A DNA stretch of 8,615 bases from the NCBI GenBank assembly GCA_039811765.1, contig JBDHZF010000105.1, positions 1 to 8,615 of the forward strand. The letters run 5' to 3'. The notes under the pieces were generated by a model. The model searched no databases, was not told the origin of the DNA, and was given only the letters and a program-made list of their open reading frames with translations. The first letter of the stretch is position 1, and each line of letters starts with the position of its first letter. This document shows positions 1 through 4,589 of the stretch, in pieces. The translations under genes were made by a program, and so were the position numbers. The stretch is from JAGQUL01 sp039811765 (lineage in GTDB: Bacteria > Actinomycetota > Thermoleophilia > Gaiellales > SKUG01).

Positions 1-978
1 CTCGCCCGACTTGATCGGCTCCCACCAGGCACGCTGGTCCTTGTACCATTCGACCGTCTGCGCGAGGCCTTCGTCGAAGGCGATCTCCGGCTTCCAGCCG
101 AGCTCGCGCTGCGCCTTGGTTGTGTCGAGCGAGTAGCGCACGTCGTGGCCGAGGCGATCCTCCACGTGGGTGATCAGGTCGCTCGACGCGCCGGTCTGCT
201 CCAGGATCTGCTCGGTGATCCACATGTTGGTGCGCTCGTTGCCGCCGCCGATGTTGTACACCTCGCCGGGCGTGCCTCCCAGCAGCGCGTGCAGGATCCC
301 GTTGGCGTGGTCGCGCCCGTGGATCCAGTCGCGAATCTGGCTGCCGTCGCCGTACACGGGCAGCTTCTCGCCGTCGAGCGCGTTGGTCACGAACAGCGGG
401 ATCAGCTTCTCCGGGTACTGATTCGGGCCGTACGTGTTCGAGCCGCGCGTGATGATCACCGGCAGCCCGAACGTGTGCATGTAGGCGAGCGCCTGCAGGT
501 CGCCGCCGGCCTTCGAGGCCGAGTAGGGCGACGAGGGCTGCAGCGGGTGGGTCTCGGTGAACGAGCCCACGTCGATCGAGCCGTACACCTCGTCGGTGGA
601 GACCTGCAGGAAGCGCTCCACGCCCGCCTCGCGCGCGGCCTCGCACAGCACGTACGTGCCGAGCACGTCGGTGCGGATGAAGTCCACCGCGCCCTGGATC
701 GAGCGATCCACGTGGCTCTCGGCCGCGAAGTTCGCCACGTGCGTGACGCCCTCCATCGCGGTCTTCACGATCTCCGCATCCGCGATGTCGCCCTTGATGA
801 ACGTGTAGCGCGGGTCGGAGGCGACCTCCGCCACGTTCGCCTCGCTCGCCGCGTAGGTCATCGCGTCGAGGTTCACGACCTCCGACTGCGGGTGGCGCTC
901 CATCAAGAGTCGGATGAAGTGGCTGCCGATGAAACCGCAGCCGCCGGTGACGAGAACTCGCTTCGGAGAGTCAGACAT
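1..978 (-). CDS. rmlB: dTDP-glucose 4,6-dehydratase (RmlB), 3' end cut by the window edge
   Basis: Converts dTDP-glucose to dTDP-4-keto-6-deoxyglucose in the cytoplasm, the second step of dTDP-rhamnose and related deoxysugar synthesis. The minus strand is open for 326 codons from an ATG at 978 to the edge. It shows the extended-SDR features in order: NAD-binding TGGCGFIGS at residues 11-19, the dehydratase signature STDEVYGS with the catalytic T128-D129-E130, and the YSASK motif with Y152 and K156. Further on come SNTYGPNQYPEKLIP and a YNIGGGNERTN block typical of RmlB. The family usually has about 330 residues, so only a handful of codons should be missing. The ATG at 978 puts the Rossmann glycine motif at the usual distance from the N-terminus. 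It is divergent from the hydrolase at 1068, and its product pathway links it to rmlA at 2095. It could act on another NDP-glucose, but the motif set and the nearby rmlA make RmlB very likely. Confidence 0.96.
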   Translation of the reverse strand, partial: MSDSPKRVLVTGGCGFIGSHFIRLLMERHPQSEVVNLDAMTYAASEANVAEVASDPRYTFIKGDIADAEIVKTAMEGVTHVANFAAESHVDRSIQGAVDFIRTDVLGTYVLCEAAREAGVERFLQVSTDEVYGSIDVGSFTETHPLQPSSPYSASKAGGDLQALAYMHTFGLPVIITRGSNTYGPNQYPEKLIPLFVTNALDGEKLPVYGDGSQIRDWIHGRDHANGILHALLGGTPGEVYNIGGGNERTNMWITEQILEQTGASSDLITHVEDRLGHDVRYSLDTTKAQRELGWKPEIAFDEGLAQTVEWYKDQRAWWEPIKSGE

Positions 979-985
979 GCGCCGA

Positions 986-991
986 ACCCTA
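986..991 (-). promoter_or_regulatory. Candidate -10 element for leaderless rmlB mRNA
   Basis: On the minus strand TAGGGT lies exactly 7 bases before the rmlB ATG. A TANNNT hexamer at this distance would place transcription start on or next to the A of the start codon, as in the leaderless genes common in actinobacteria. There is no purine-rich Shine-Dalgarno sequence at a proper distance; the AGGG inside the hexamer is the only candidate. No good -35 hexamer is seen 16-18 bases upstream. Confidence 0.4.
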
Positions 992-1026
992 TCGATTCGC
1001 TGCCGCATGGGCGTCGGCGCGCGCGA

Positions 1027-1060
1027 TACGCTACGCCGAGTCGCTTCGAGACTGGGAGGA
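1027..1060 (+). promoter_or_regulatory. Candidate -10 and ribosome binding site for the hydrolase gene
   Basis: TACGCT at 1027-1032 is a TANNNT-type -10. The strong Shine-Dalgarno GGGAGGA at 1054-1060 is 7 bases from the ATG at 1068 and decides that start. The 11 bases CGATACGCTAC (1024-1034) recur exactly at 4536-4546 ahead of the glycoside hydrolase, which suggests a shared promoter core. The ribosome binding site is convincing; the -10 is a guess because no clear -35 accompanies it. Confidence 0.5.
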
Positions 1061-1067
1061 GTCTTCG

Positions 1068-2030
1068 ATGCCCGTGAACTCGATCGCTCGCAACCGGCCG
1101 CGCACGGCGACCGCTCATGCGGTCTCCGTTGCGCCTTCGCCCGCGCCCTCGTCGGCGCCCTTTGCCTACCAGCTCCCTGCGCAGCTTCCACTCGGCGAAT
1201 TCACCAAGGCGCAGGGCGAGTGGACCGCGGACTGGGATCGTGCGCATCGCGACGCGGCGGCCGCGCTCGCGCAGATCGATTTCACGCGCGGCGACCTGAT
1301 CCTGTGGGTGCCGGGAACGGATTGCCACAGCGTGCACCGCGACTTCGAGCGCGCCGTGCAGTACCTGTATGGCGTGGACGGCGACTACTCGCTGTCGTAT
1401 CTGCCCTACGAGGCGTCCTGGCAATTTCGAACGTCCGTGCCAACGGGGCTTGCCACGTTGAAGCTGGTGCTCGAGGGCATCCGTCAGCGGCTGGACGCGA
1501 TGCCTCAGGGGAGTCGTCGCCCGCGGGTGCTGCTCGCGGGCACGAGCCAAGGCGCGTGGCTGATCGGCGAGGCGCTCGCCGATCCGAGCGTGGGCAGCAT
1601 CGTCGCGCGCGCGCAACTCACCGGCCATCCGTGGCTCGCGAAGACGCAGTACGTGGACGGGCACGACGCGCGCGTCAAGGAGCTGAACCATCGGCTCGAC
1701 CAGATCGCGATGCCGATCAAGGGCGATCTCACGCGCGGCATGGACGCGATGACGGCGGTGCGCACCGGCACGCTCAAGCAGCATCTGGGATTGGTCGCGT
1801 CGGCGATCCTCGCCAACCCGATCCACGGGGCGCTGCTCGCCCAAGGGTATGCGCGAGAGATCCCGTGGCTGCGTCCGCTGCTGCGCGATCCGCACATGTA
1901 CGGCTACGAGATGCCGCGAATCGTTCGCTGGCTGCGCGACGGCGTGTGGGACTCCACCGACGAGGAACTCGACGATCGCGAACGCCACCGCCAGGACAGC
2001 TACTACGCGCCCGGCGAGACCGGCAGCTGA
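1068..2030 (+). CDS. Alpha/beta-hydrolase fold protein of unknown substrate (cutinase-like nucleophile elbow)
   Basis: A 320-residue protein I cannot assign to a named enzyme. The segment RRPRVLLAGTSQGAWLIGEA (residues 151-170) is a beta-strand, nucleophile elbow and helix of the alpha/beta-hydrolase type, with S160 in G-T-S-Q-G as the expected nucleophile; the GxSQGA form resembles cutinases and related actinobacterial esterases. An earlier strand-turn, LILWVPGTDCH (77-87), may supply the oxyanion region. H276 in DPHMYGYEM is a candidate catalytic histidine; the acidic partner is not obvious. The first 35 residues are rich in Ala, Pro and Arg and lack a hydrophobic core, so I see no signal peptide and expect a cytoplasmic protein or an unusual export route. 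The start is fixed by GGGAGGA 7 bases upstream. It sits between rmlB and rmlA, so a role in acylating or de-acylating a surface glycan is possible, but this is inference from position only. Confidence 0.8.
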   Translation: MPVNSIARNRPRTATAHAVSVAPSPAPSSAPFAYQLPAQLPLGEFTKAQGEWTADWDRAHRDAAAALAQIDFTRGDLILWVPGTDCHSVHRDFERAVQYLYGVDGDYSLSYLPYEASWQFRTSVPTGLATLKLVLEGIRQRLDAMPQGSRRPRVLLAGTSQGAWLIGEALADPSVGSIVARAQLTGHPWLAKTQYVDGHDARVKELNHRLDQIAMPIKGDLTRGMDAMTAVRTGTLKQHLGLVASAILANPIHGALLAQGYAREIPWLRPLLRDPHMYGYEMPRIVRWLRDGVWDSTDEELDDRERHRQDSYYAPGETGS

Positions 2031-2040
2031 TCCGATCGGC

Positions 2041-2086
2041 CGCGACTTGCTCTAGAGTCGCGTGCGACCGAACGATTCGAACGGAG
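2041..2086 (+). promoter_or_regulatory. Inverted repeat with embedded -10, plus ribosome binding site, ahead of rmlA
   Basis: CGCGACT (2041-2047) and AGTCGCG (2056-2062) form a 7-bp inverted repeat with an 8-base loop, starting 10 bases after the hydrolase stop. TAGAGT (2053-2058), a TANNNT hexamer, overlaps the loop and the right arm. GGAG at 2083-2086 is 8 bases before the rmlA ATG at 2095 and supports that start over a GTG at 2062 inside the repeat. The repeat could be an operator over the rmlA promoter or a weak terminator for the hydrolase; no T-run follows it. Confidence 0.4.
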
Positions 2087-2094
2087 CGCACACC

Positions 2095-2892
2095 ATGGCC
2101 AAGGGACTCATCTGCGCGGGCGGCGAAGCAACGCGCCTGGGCGAGCTCACGAAGATCACCAACAAGCACCTGCTGCCGGTTGGCGAATGGCCGATGGTGT
2201 ACTACCCGCTGCAGCTGATGCAGGAGGCGGGGATCGAGGAGGTGCTGATCGTCACCGGCCAAAACCACGCGGGCGACTTCATCGACCTGCTCGGCGACGG
2301 GCGCACACCGGCGCGCGACGGCAAGCCGCTGTTCGACCTCGATCTCACCTACAAGGTGCAAACCCAGGCGGGCGGCATCGCGCAAGTGGTGGCGATGGCG
2401 GAGGGCTTCGCCGGCGACGAGAAGCTCGTGGTGTGCCTGGGCGACAACATCTTCGAGTACGTCGAGGTCGACGAGCTGAAGGCGTTCGCGCGCGAGCAGG
2501 AGTCCGGAGCGAAGATCTTCCTCAAGGAAGTACCGGATCCGGAGCGCTTCGGCGTGCCGCAGTTCGGGGGCGACGGGCAGATCGTGGACCTCATCGAGAA
2601 GCCGGTGTTGCTCGACAAGCGCTTCACCGAGGCGCCGTCGAACAAGGCGGTCGTGGGTTTGTACTGCTACGACGCGGACGTGTACGACATCATCCGCACG
2701 CTCGAGCCGAGCGAGCGTGGCGAGTACGAGATCACCGACGTGAACCGCGCGTACATGGAGCGCGGCGACCTGCGCCACGCGGAGGTCTCGGGCTGGTGGC
2801 GCGACGCGGGCACGTTCGAGAGCCTGGCAAGCATTGGTTCGTTGATCGGCGAGACCGGCGCCAACAAGGTGCGCTCGGGCGCGACCGCCTGA
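2095..2892 (+). CDS. rmlA: Glucose-1-phosphate thymidylyltransferase (RmlA), short form with variant loop
   Basis: Joins dTTP and glucose-1-phosphate to give dTDP-glucose and pyrophosphate, the first step of the pathway that RmlB continues. The 265-residue product has the nucleotidyltransferase layout: N-terminal phosphate loop GGEATRLGELT (9-19), TNKHLLPVG (22-30) with the expected catalytic lysine K24, metal-binding LGDNIF (115-120, D117), IEKP (167-170), GLYCYD (188-193), GEYEITDVN (209-217) and WWRDAGT (234-240) with the second metal-site aspartate D237. Housekeeping RmlA is about 290 residues, so this is a shorter form lacking the C-terminal extension. The loop differs from the usual GGSGTRLYPLT (Gly to Ala at residue 12, Pro to Glu at 18), and the usual DTGT is DAGT. 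These changes may mark a subfamily with a different sugar or nucleotide preference. Start at 2095 is set by GGAG 8 bases upstream. Its stop is one base from the stop of the opposing hicB. Confidence 0.88.
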   Translation: MAKGLICAGGEATRLGELTKITNKHLLPVGEWPMVYYPLQLMQEAGIEEVLIVTGQNHAGDFIDLLGDGRTPARDGKPLFDLDLTYKVQTQAGGIAQVVAMAEGFAGDEKLVVCLGDNIFEYVEVDELKAFAREQESGAKIFLKEVPDPERFGVPQFGGDGQIVDLIEKPVLLDKRFTEAPSNKAVVGLYCYDADVYDIIRTLEPSERGEYEITDVNRAYMERGDLRHAEVSGWWRDAGTFESLASIGSLIGETGANKVRSGATA

Positions 2893-2893
2893 G

Positions 2894-3226
2894 TCACGCG
2901 TCGAGCACGGCCCCGAGCGTGCGCTCGATCCAGGCGTTGATGCTCGAATCGGTGCGCGCGGCGGCGGCAGCGATCGCGGCATGCAACTCAGGATCGATGC
3001 GCAGAAGCAACCGGCCCGAGAAGGGTCGGACCGGGTCGTCGCCCCGTGCGACGCACTCGTCCACGTAGGCGTCGACGGCGGCGCGGAACGCGGCGGGCAC
3101 GTCCGACGCTGCGTCCGCATGGAACTCGATTGGCGCTTTGGAATTCACGACCCGCCCGACGAGCCGAGACTCGTCTGCGTCGAATTCAACCCGCGCGACG
3201 TAGCCGTCGTGCTCGATCGTGCCCAT
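2894..3226 (-). CDS. hicB: HicB-family antitoxin, apparently without a HicA partner
   Basis: A 110-residue protein with the two-part HicB layout. The N-terminal half (MGTIEHDGYVARVEFDADE, then LVGRV and the stretch AAFRAAVDAYVDEC near residues 55-68) is the degenerate RNase-H-like toxin-binding fold. After the linker GDDPVRPFSG, residues 80-110 (LLLRIDPELH, SSINAWIERTL) form a ribbon-helix-helix DNA-binding domain. In the family HicB neutralises the mRNA-cleaving toxin HicA and represses its own operon. No HicA-like frame (small double-stranded-RNA-binding-like fold with a GSHxxY-type motif) is found in the 237 bases upstream, and rmlA is directly downstream. The ATG at 3226 begins the conserved domain; extending the frame to 3379 adds only atypical Arg-rich sequence. 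It may be an orphan antitoxin, a repressor in its own right, or the remnant of a lost pair. Confidence 0.87.
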   Translation of the reverse strand: MGTIEHDGYVARVEFDADESRLVGRVVNSKAPIEFHADAASDVPAAFRAAVDAYVDECVARGDDPVRPFSGRLLLRIDPELHAAIAAAAARTDSSINAWIERTLGAVLDA

Positions 3227-3230
3227 AGCC

Positions 3231-3258
3231 TTGAACCTTCGATTCGCTTCGCTAGAAT
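3231..3258 (+). promoter_or_regulatory. Sigma-70-like promoter reading away from hicB
   Basis: TTGAAC (3231-3236), a 16-base spacer and TAGAAT (3253-3258) make the best two-hexamer promoter match in the window. It starts 5 bases upstream of the hicB ATG and points the other way, so the transcript would begin near 3265. The first start codon that fits a gene in this direction is at 3464, about 200 bases on. It would drive either a non-coding RNA or a long leader of the glycosyltransferase mRNA. Confidence 0.5.
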
Positions 3259-3264
3259 GGAGGC

Positions 3265-3441
3265 AGGGACCGCGCCGGCCGGCGCCTTCGCAAAGGAATA
3301 GCCGACGCGGCCCCGTACGGCGCCTCCACCCCTGCATTGGGTGCAGGGGGACCCATCGGCAGCGGGGTTTCCTCGCCACCGATGACGAATGATATCACGG
3401 GCCGATATCACACCGCGAGCGGTGTCGATATCGGCCCGTGA
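3265..3441 (+). ncRNA. Candidate structured RNA between hicB and the glycosyltransferase gene (strand and identity uncertain)
   Basis: Four stem-loops follow one another in a stretch with no convincing protein. (1) CCGCGCCGGC (3270-3279) pairs with GCCGACGCGG (3301-3310) with one mismatch, enclosing CCTT/AAGG (3285-3288, 3293-3296). (2) CCCCTGCA/TGCAGGGG (3329-3336, 3342-3349) has a TTGGG loop. (3) CATCGG/CCGATG (3354-3359, 3379-3384) encloses GCGGGG-TTT-CCTCGC (3362-3376) across a symmetric CA/CA internal loop. (4) The long palindrome 3395-3441 closes the series and is followed by GCTTTCGG, so it could end the transcript. A promoter-like sequence lies just upstream on the plus strand. A further pairing, TGGAGGC (3258-3264) with GCCTCCA (3322-3328), would fall before the predicted start. 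On the minus strand the same folds would form the leader of hicB. I recognise no known riboswitch, tRNA, tmRNA, SRP or 6S RNA signature. Confidence 0.35.
3395..3441. repeat. 47-base near-perfect palindrome (operator, terminator or mobile-element trace)
   Basis: TCACGGGCCGATATC (3395-3409) is matched by GATATCGGCCCGTGA (3427-3441), 15 of 15 bases. Inside it ACACCGC (3410-3416) matches GCGGTGT (3419-3425), with a 2-base turn and one bulged C at 3426, giving 22 paired bases in all. GATATC occurs three times (3391, 3404, 3427), and GATATCAC repeats directly at 3391-3398 and 3404-3411. It ends 22 bases before the glycosyltransferase ATG. As RNA it is a very stable hairpin followed by a short T-run; as DNA it could be a site for a dimeric ribbon-helix-helix repressor such as the neighbouring HicB. 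Confidence 0.8.
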
Positions 3442-3449
3442 GCTTTCGG

Positions 3450-3455
3450 TAGGCT
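3450..3455 (+). promoter_or_regulatory. Candidate -10 element for leaderless glycosyltransferase mRNA
   Basis: TAGGCT lies 8 bases before the ATG at 3464, the same arrangement as TAGGGT before rmlB. No Shine-Dalgarno sequence precedes the ATG. A -35 at the usual spacing would fall inside the right arm of the palindrome ending at 3441, so any protein bound there would block it. No recognisable -35 is present. Confidence 0.4.
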
Positions 3456-3463
3456 CGCGCGCG

Positions 3464-4501
3464 ATGCGCGTCATCCTGCTCACCACCTCCTGGCCCCGCG
3501 ACGACGGCGACTATGCCGGGCGGTTCCTCGTGAACCAGGTGCGCGAGCTTGAGCGCGCCGGCTGCACGGTGACGGTGCTCGCCCCGGGGCGTGGCTTCAA
3601 TGACCACGGCCTCGCCTACGGCGCCGGGATCGTGGCGAACGCCAAGCGTCGCCCATGGAAGGCGCCGCTCATGCTCTTCAGCATGTGGCGAAGCCTTCGC
3701 CGAGCCACGAAGCACGCGGACGTGGTGCACGTGCACTGGCTGCTGGTGGCGCCCGTGGCATGGGCCGCGCGCGTGCCGTTCGTGCTCACGTTGCACGGCT
3801 CGCCGAGCGCGGGGCGTTTCGAAGATCTCGAACTCGCACGTCGTCATCCCCGCGTATTTCGCTGGCTCGTCACGCGCGCGCGAGTGGTGATTGGCGTGAG
3901 CCAGCCGCTCGCGAAGGCCGCAGCAGATGCCGGCGCGAACGCCGCGGTGATCCCCCATGGCGTGCACGTGGGCGAGCCGCGCATCGAACCGACCGGCACC
4001 CCGATCGCGCTGTTCGCGGGGCGACTCGCGCCCGAAAAGGGCGTGCGGGTGCTCGCGGAAGCGATGCAGCAGGTGGACGGTGTCGAGCTGCAGGTGGCGG
4101 GAGACGGACCGCTGCGCGATCTGTTCCCGCAGGCGATGGGATTCGTCCCCCATGCCGAGCTGCACGAGCTCTATGCGAAGGCGTCGATGTTCGTGTTGCC
4201 GAGCTTCGGCGAAGGGTTCGGAGTGGTGGCGATGGAGGCGATGAGCCATGGCGTGCCGGTGATCGCCACCACGGCGGGCGGGCTCGGCTGGGTGGTCGAG
4301 GACGACGTGAGTGGCATCGTCGTGGAACCGGGCGACGTCGACGGTCTGCGCGCGGCGATCGTTCGGCTTCGTGACGATCCGGAGCTGCGGCGACGGCTCG
4401 GCGAAGGCGGTCGGCGACGTGCTCGCGAGCGATTTGGTTGGGAACACGTCACCGAGCTGACGCTCGACGCGTATCGACAAGCGCTCGGCTCGCCTGTGTA
4501 G
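3464..4501 (+). CDS. GT4-type (GT-B fold) glycosyltransferase
   Basis: A 345-residue retaining glycosyltransferase that would add a sugar from a nucleotide donor to a lipid-linked or other surface-glycan acceptor on the cytoplasmic side of the membrane. The N-terminal acceptor domain begins MRVILLTTSWPRDDGDYAGR and contains HVHWLL (89-94) and TLHGSP (109-114). The C-terminal donor domain has IPHGV (163-167), GRLAPEKG (186-193), a DGPL turn (214-217) and the E-x7-E donor-site motif with E250 and E258 in SFGEGFGVVAMEAMSHGVPV. Length is normal for the family. There is no membrane segment. The ATG at 3464 was chosen because it begins the first beta strand directly; an in-frame ATG at 3389 would translate through the palindrome. 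It is divergent from hicB and followed by the glycoside hydrolase after 88 bases. Donor and acceptor cannot be read from sequence. Confidence 0.93.
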   Translation: MRVILLTTSWPRDDGDYAGRFLVNQVRELERAGCTVTVLAPGRGFNDHGLAYGAGIVANAKRRPWKAPLMLFSMWRSLRRATKHADVVHVHWLLVAPVAWAARVPFVLTLHGSPSAGRFEDLELARRHPRVFRWLVTRARVVIGVSQPLAKAAADAGANAAVIPHGVHVGEPRIEPTGTPIALFAGRLAPEKGVRVLAEAMQQVDGVELQVAGDGPLRDLFPQAMGFVPHAELHELYAKASMFVLPSFGEGFGVVAMEAMSHGVPVIATTAGGLGWVVEDDVSGIVVEPGDVDGLRAAIVRLRDDPELRRRLGEGGRRRARERFGWEHVTELTLDAYRQALGSPV

Positions 4502-4538
4502 TGCGAGAACCGACTCAACCCGTTCAGCGAAGGTTCGA

Positions 4539-4558
4539 TACGCTACCAGTGTTCACTG
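4539..4558 (+). promoter_or_regulatory. Candidate -10 with adjoining small inverted repeat ahead of the glycoside hydrolase
   Basis: TACGCT (4539-4544) lies within CGATACGCTAC, identical to 1024-1034. Immediately after it CAGTG-TT-CACTG (4547-4558) is a 5-bp inverted repeat that would sit on the predicted transcription start, a usual place for a repressor. The predicted leader is about 40 bases and has only a distant AAAAGG as ribosome binding site. No -35 is recognised. Confidence 0.3.
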
Positions 4559-4589
4559 TTCGACGCCCCTGAAAAGGCCGCCATACCCT

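Noticed and set aside
145..1077. Plus-strand open frame of 310 codons
   Set aside because: It mirrors rmlB, whose minus-strand translation carries all the dehydratase motifs.
1774..3120. Minus-strand open frame of 448 codons
   Set aside because: It covers rmlA and part of the hydrolase in antisense and lies in a different frame from hicB; no domain is seen.
3257..3301. Tiny plus-strand open frame of 14 codons (a possible leader peptide)
   Set aside because: Its ATG overlaps the TAGAAT -10 element, so it would precede the predicted transcript start, and it has no ribosome binding site.
3258..3328. tRNA-like outline: 7-bp closing stem around about 57 bases
   Set aside because: No T-loop GTTCGA-type sequence, no proper anticodon arm, and no CCA end; the inner pairing is a single long stem and not a cloverleaf.
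3389..3463. Earlier in-frame ATG for the first glycosyltransferase
   Set aside because: It would add 25 residues encoded by the palindrome with no family similarity; the ATG at 3464 starts the first beta strand as usual for GT-B enzymes.
3227..3480. Search for a HicA toxin upstream of hicB
   Set aside because: The minus-strand frames here are Arg/Gly/Pro-rich and lack the short HicA fold and its conserved glycine-histidine motif.
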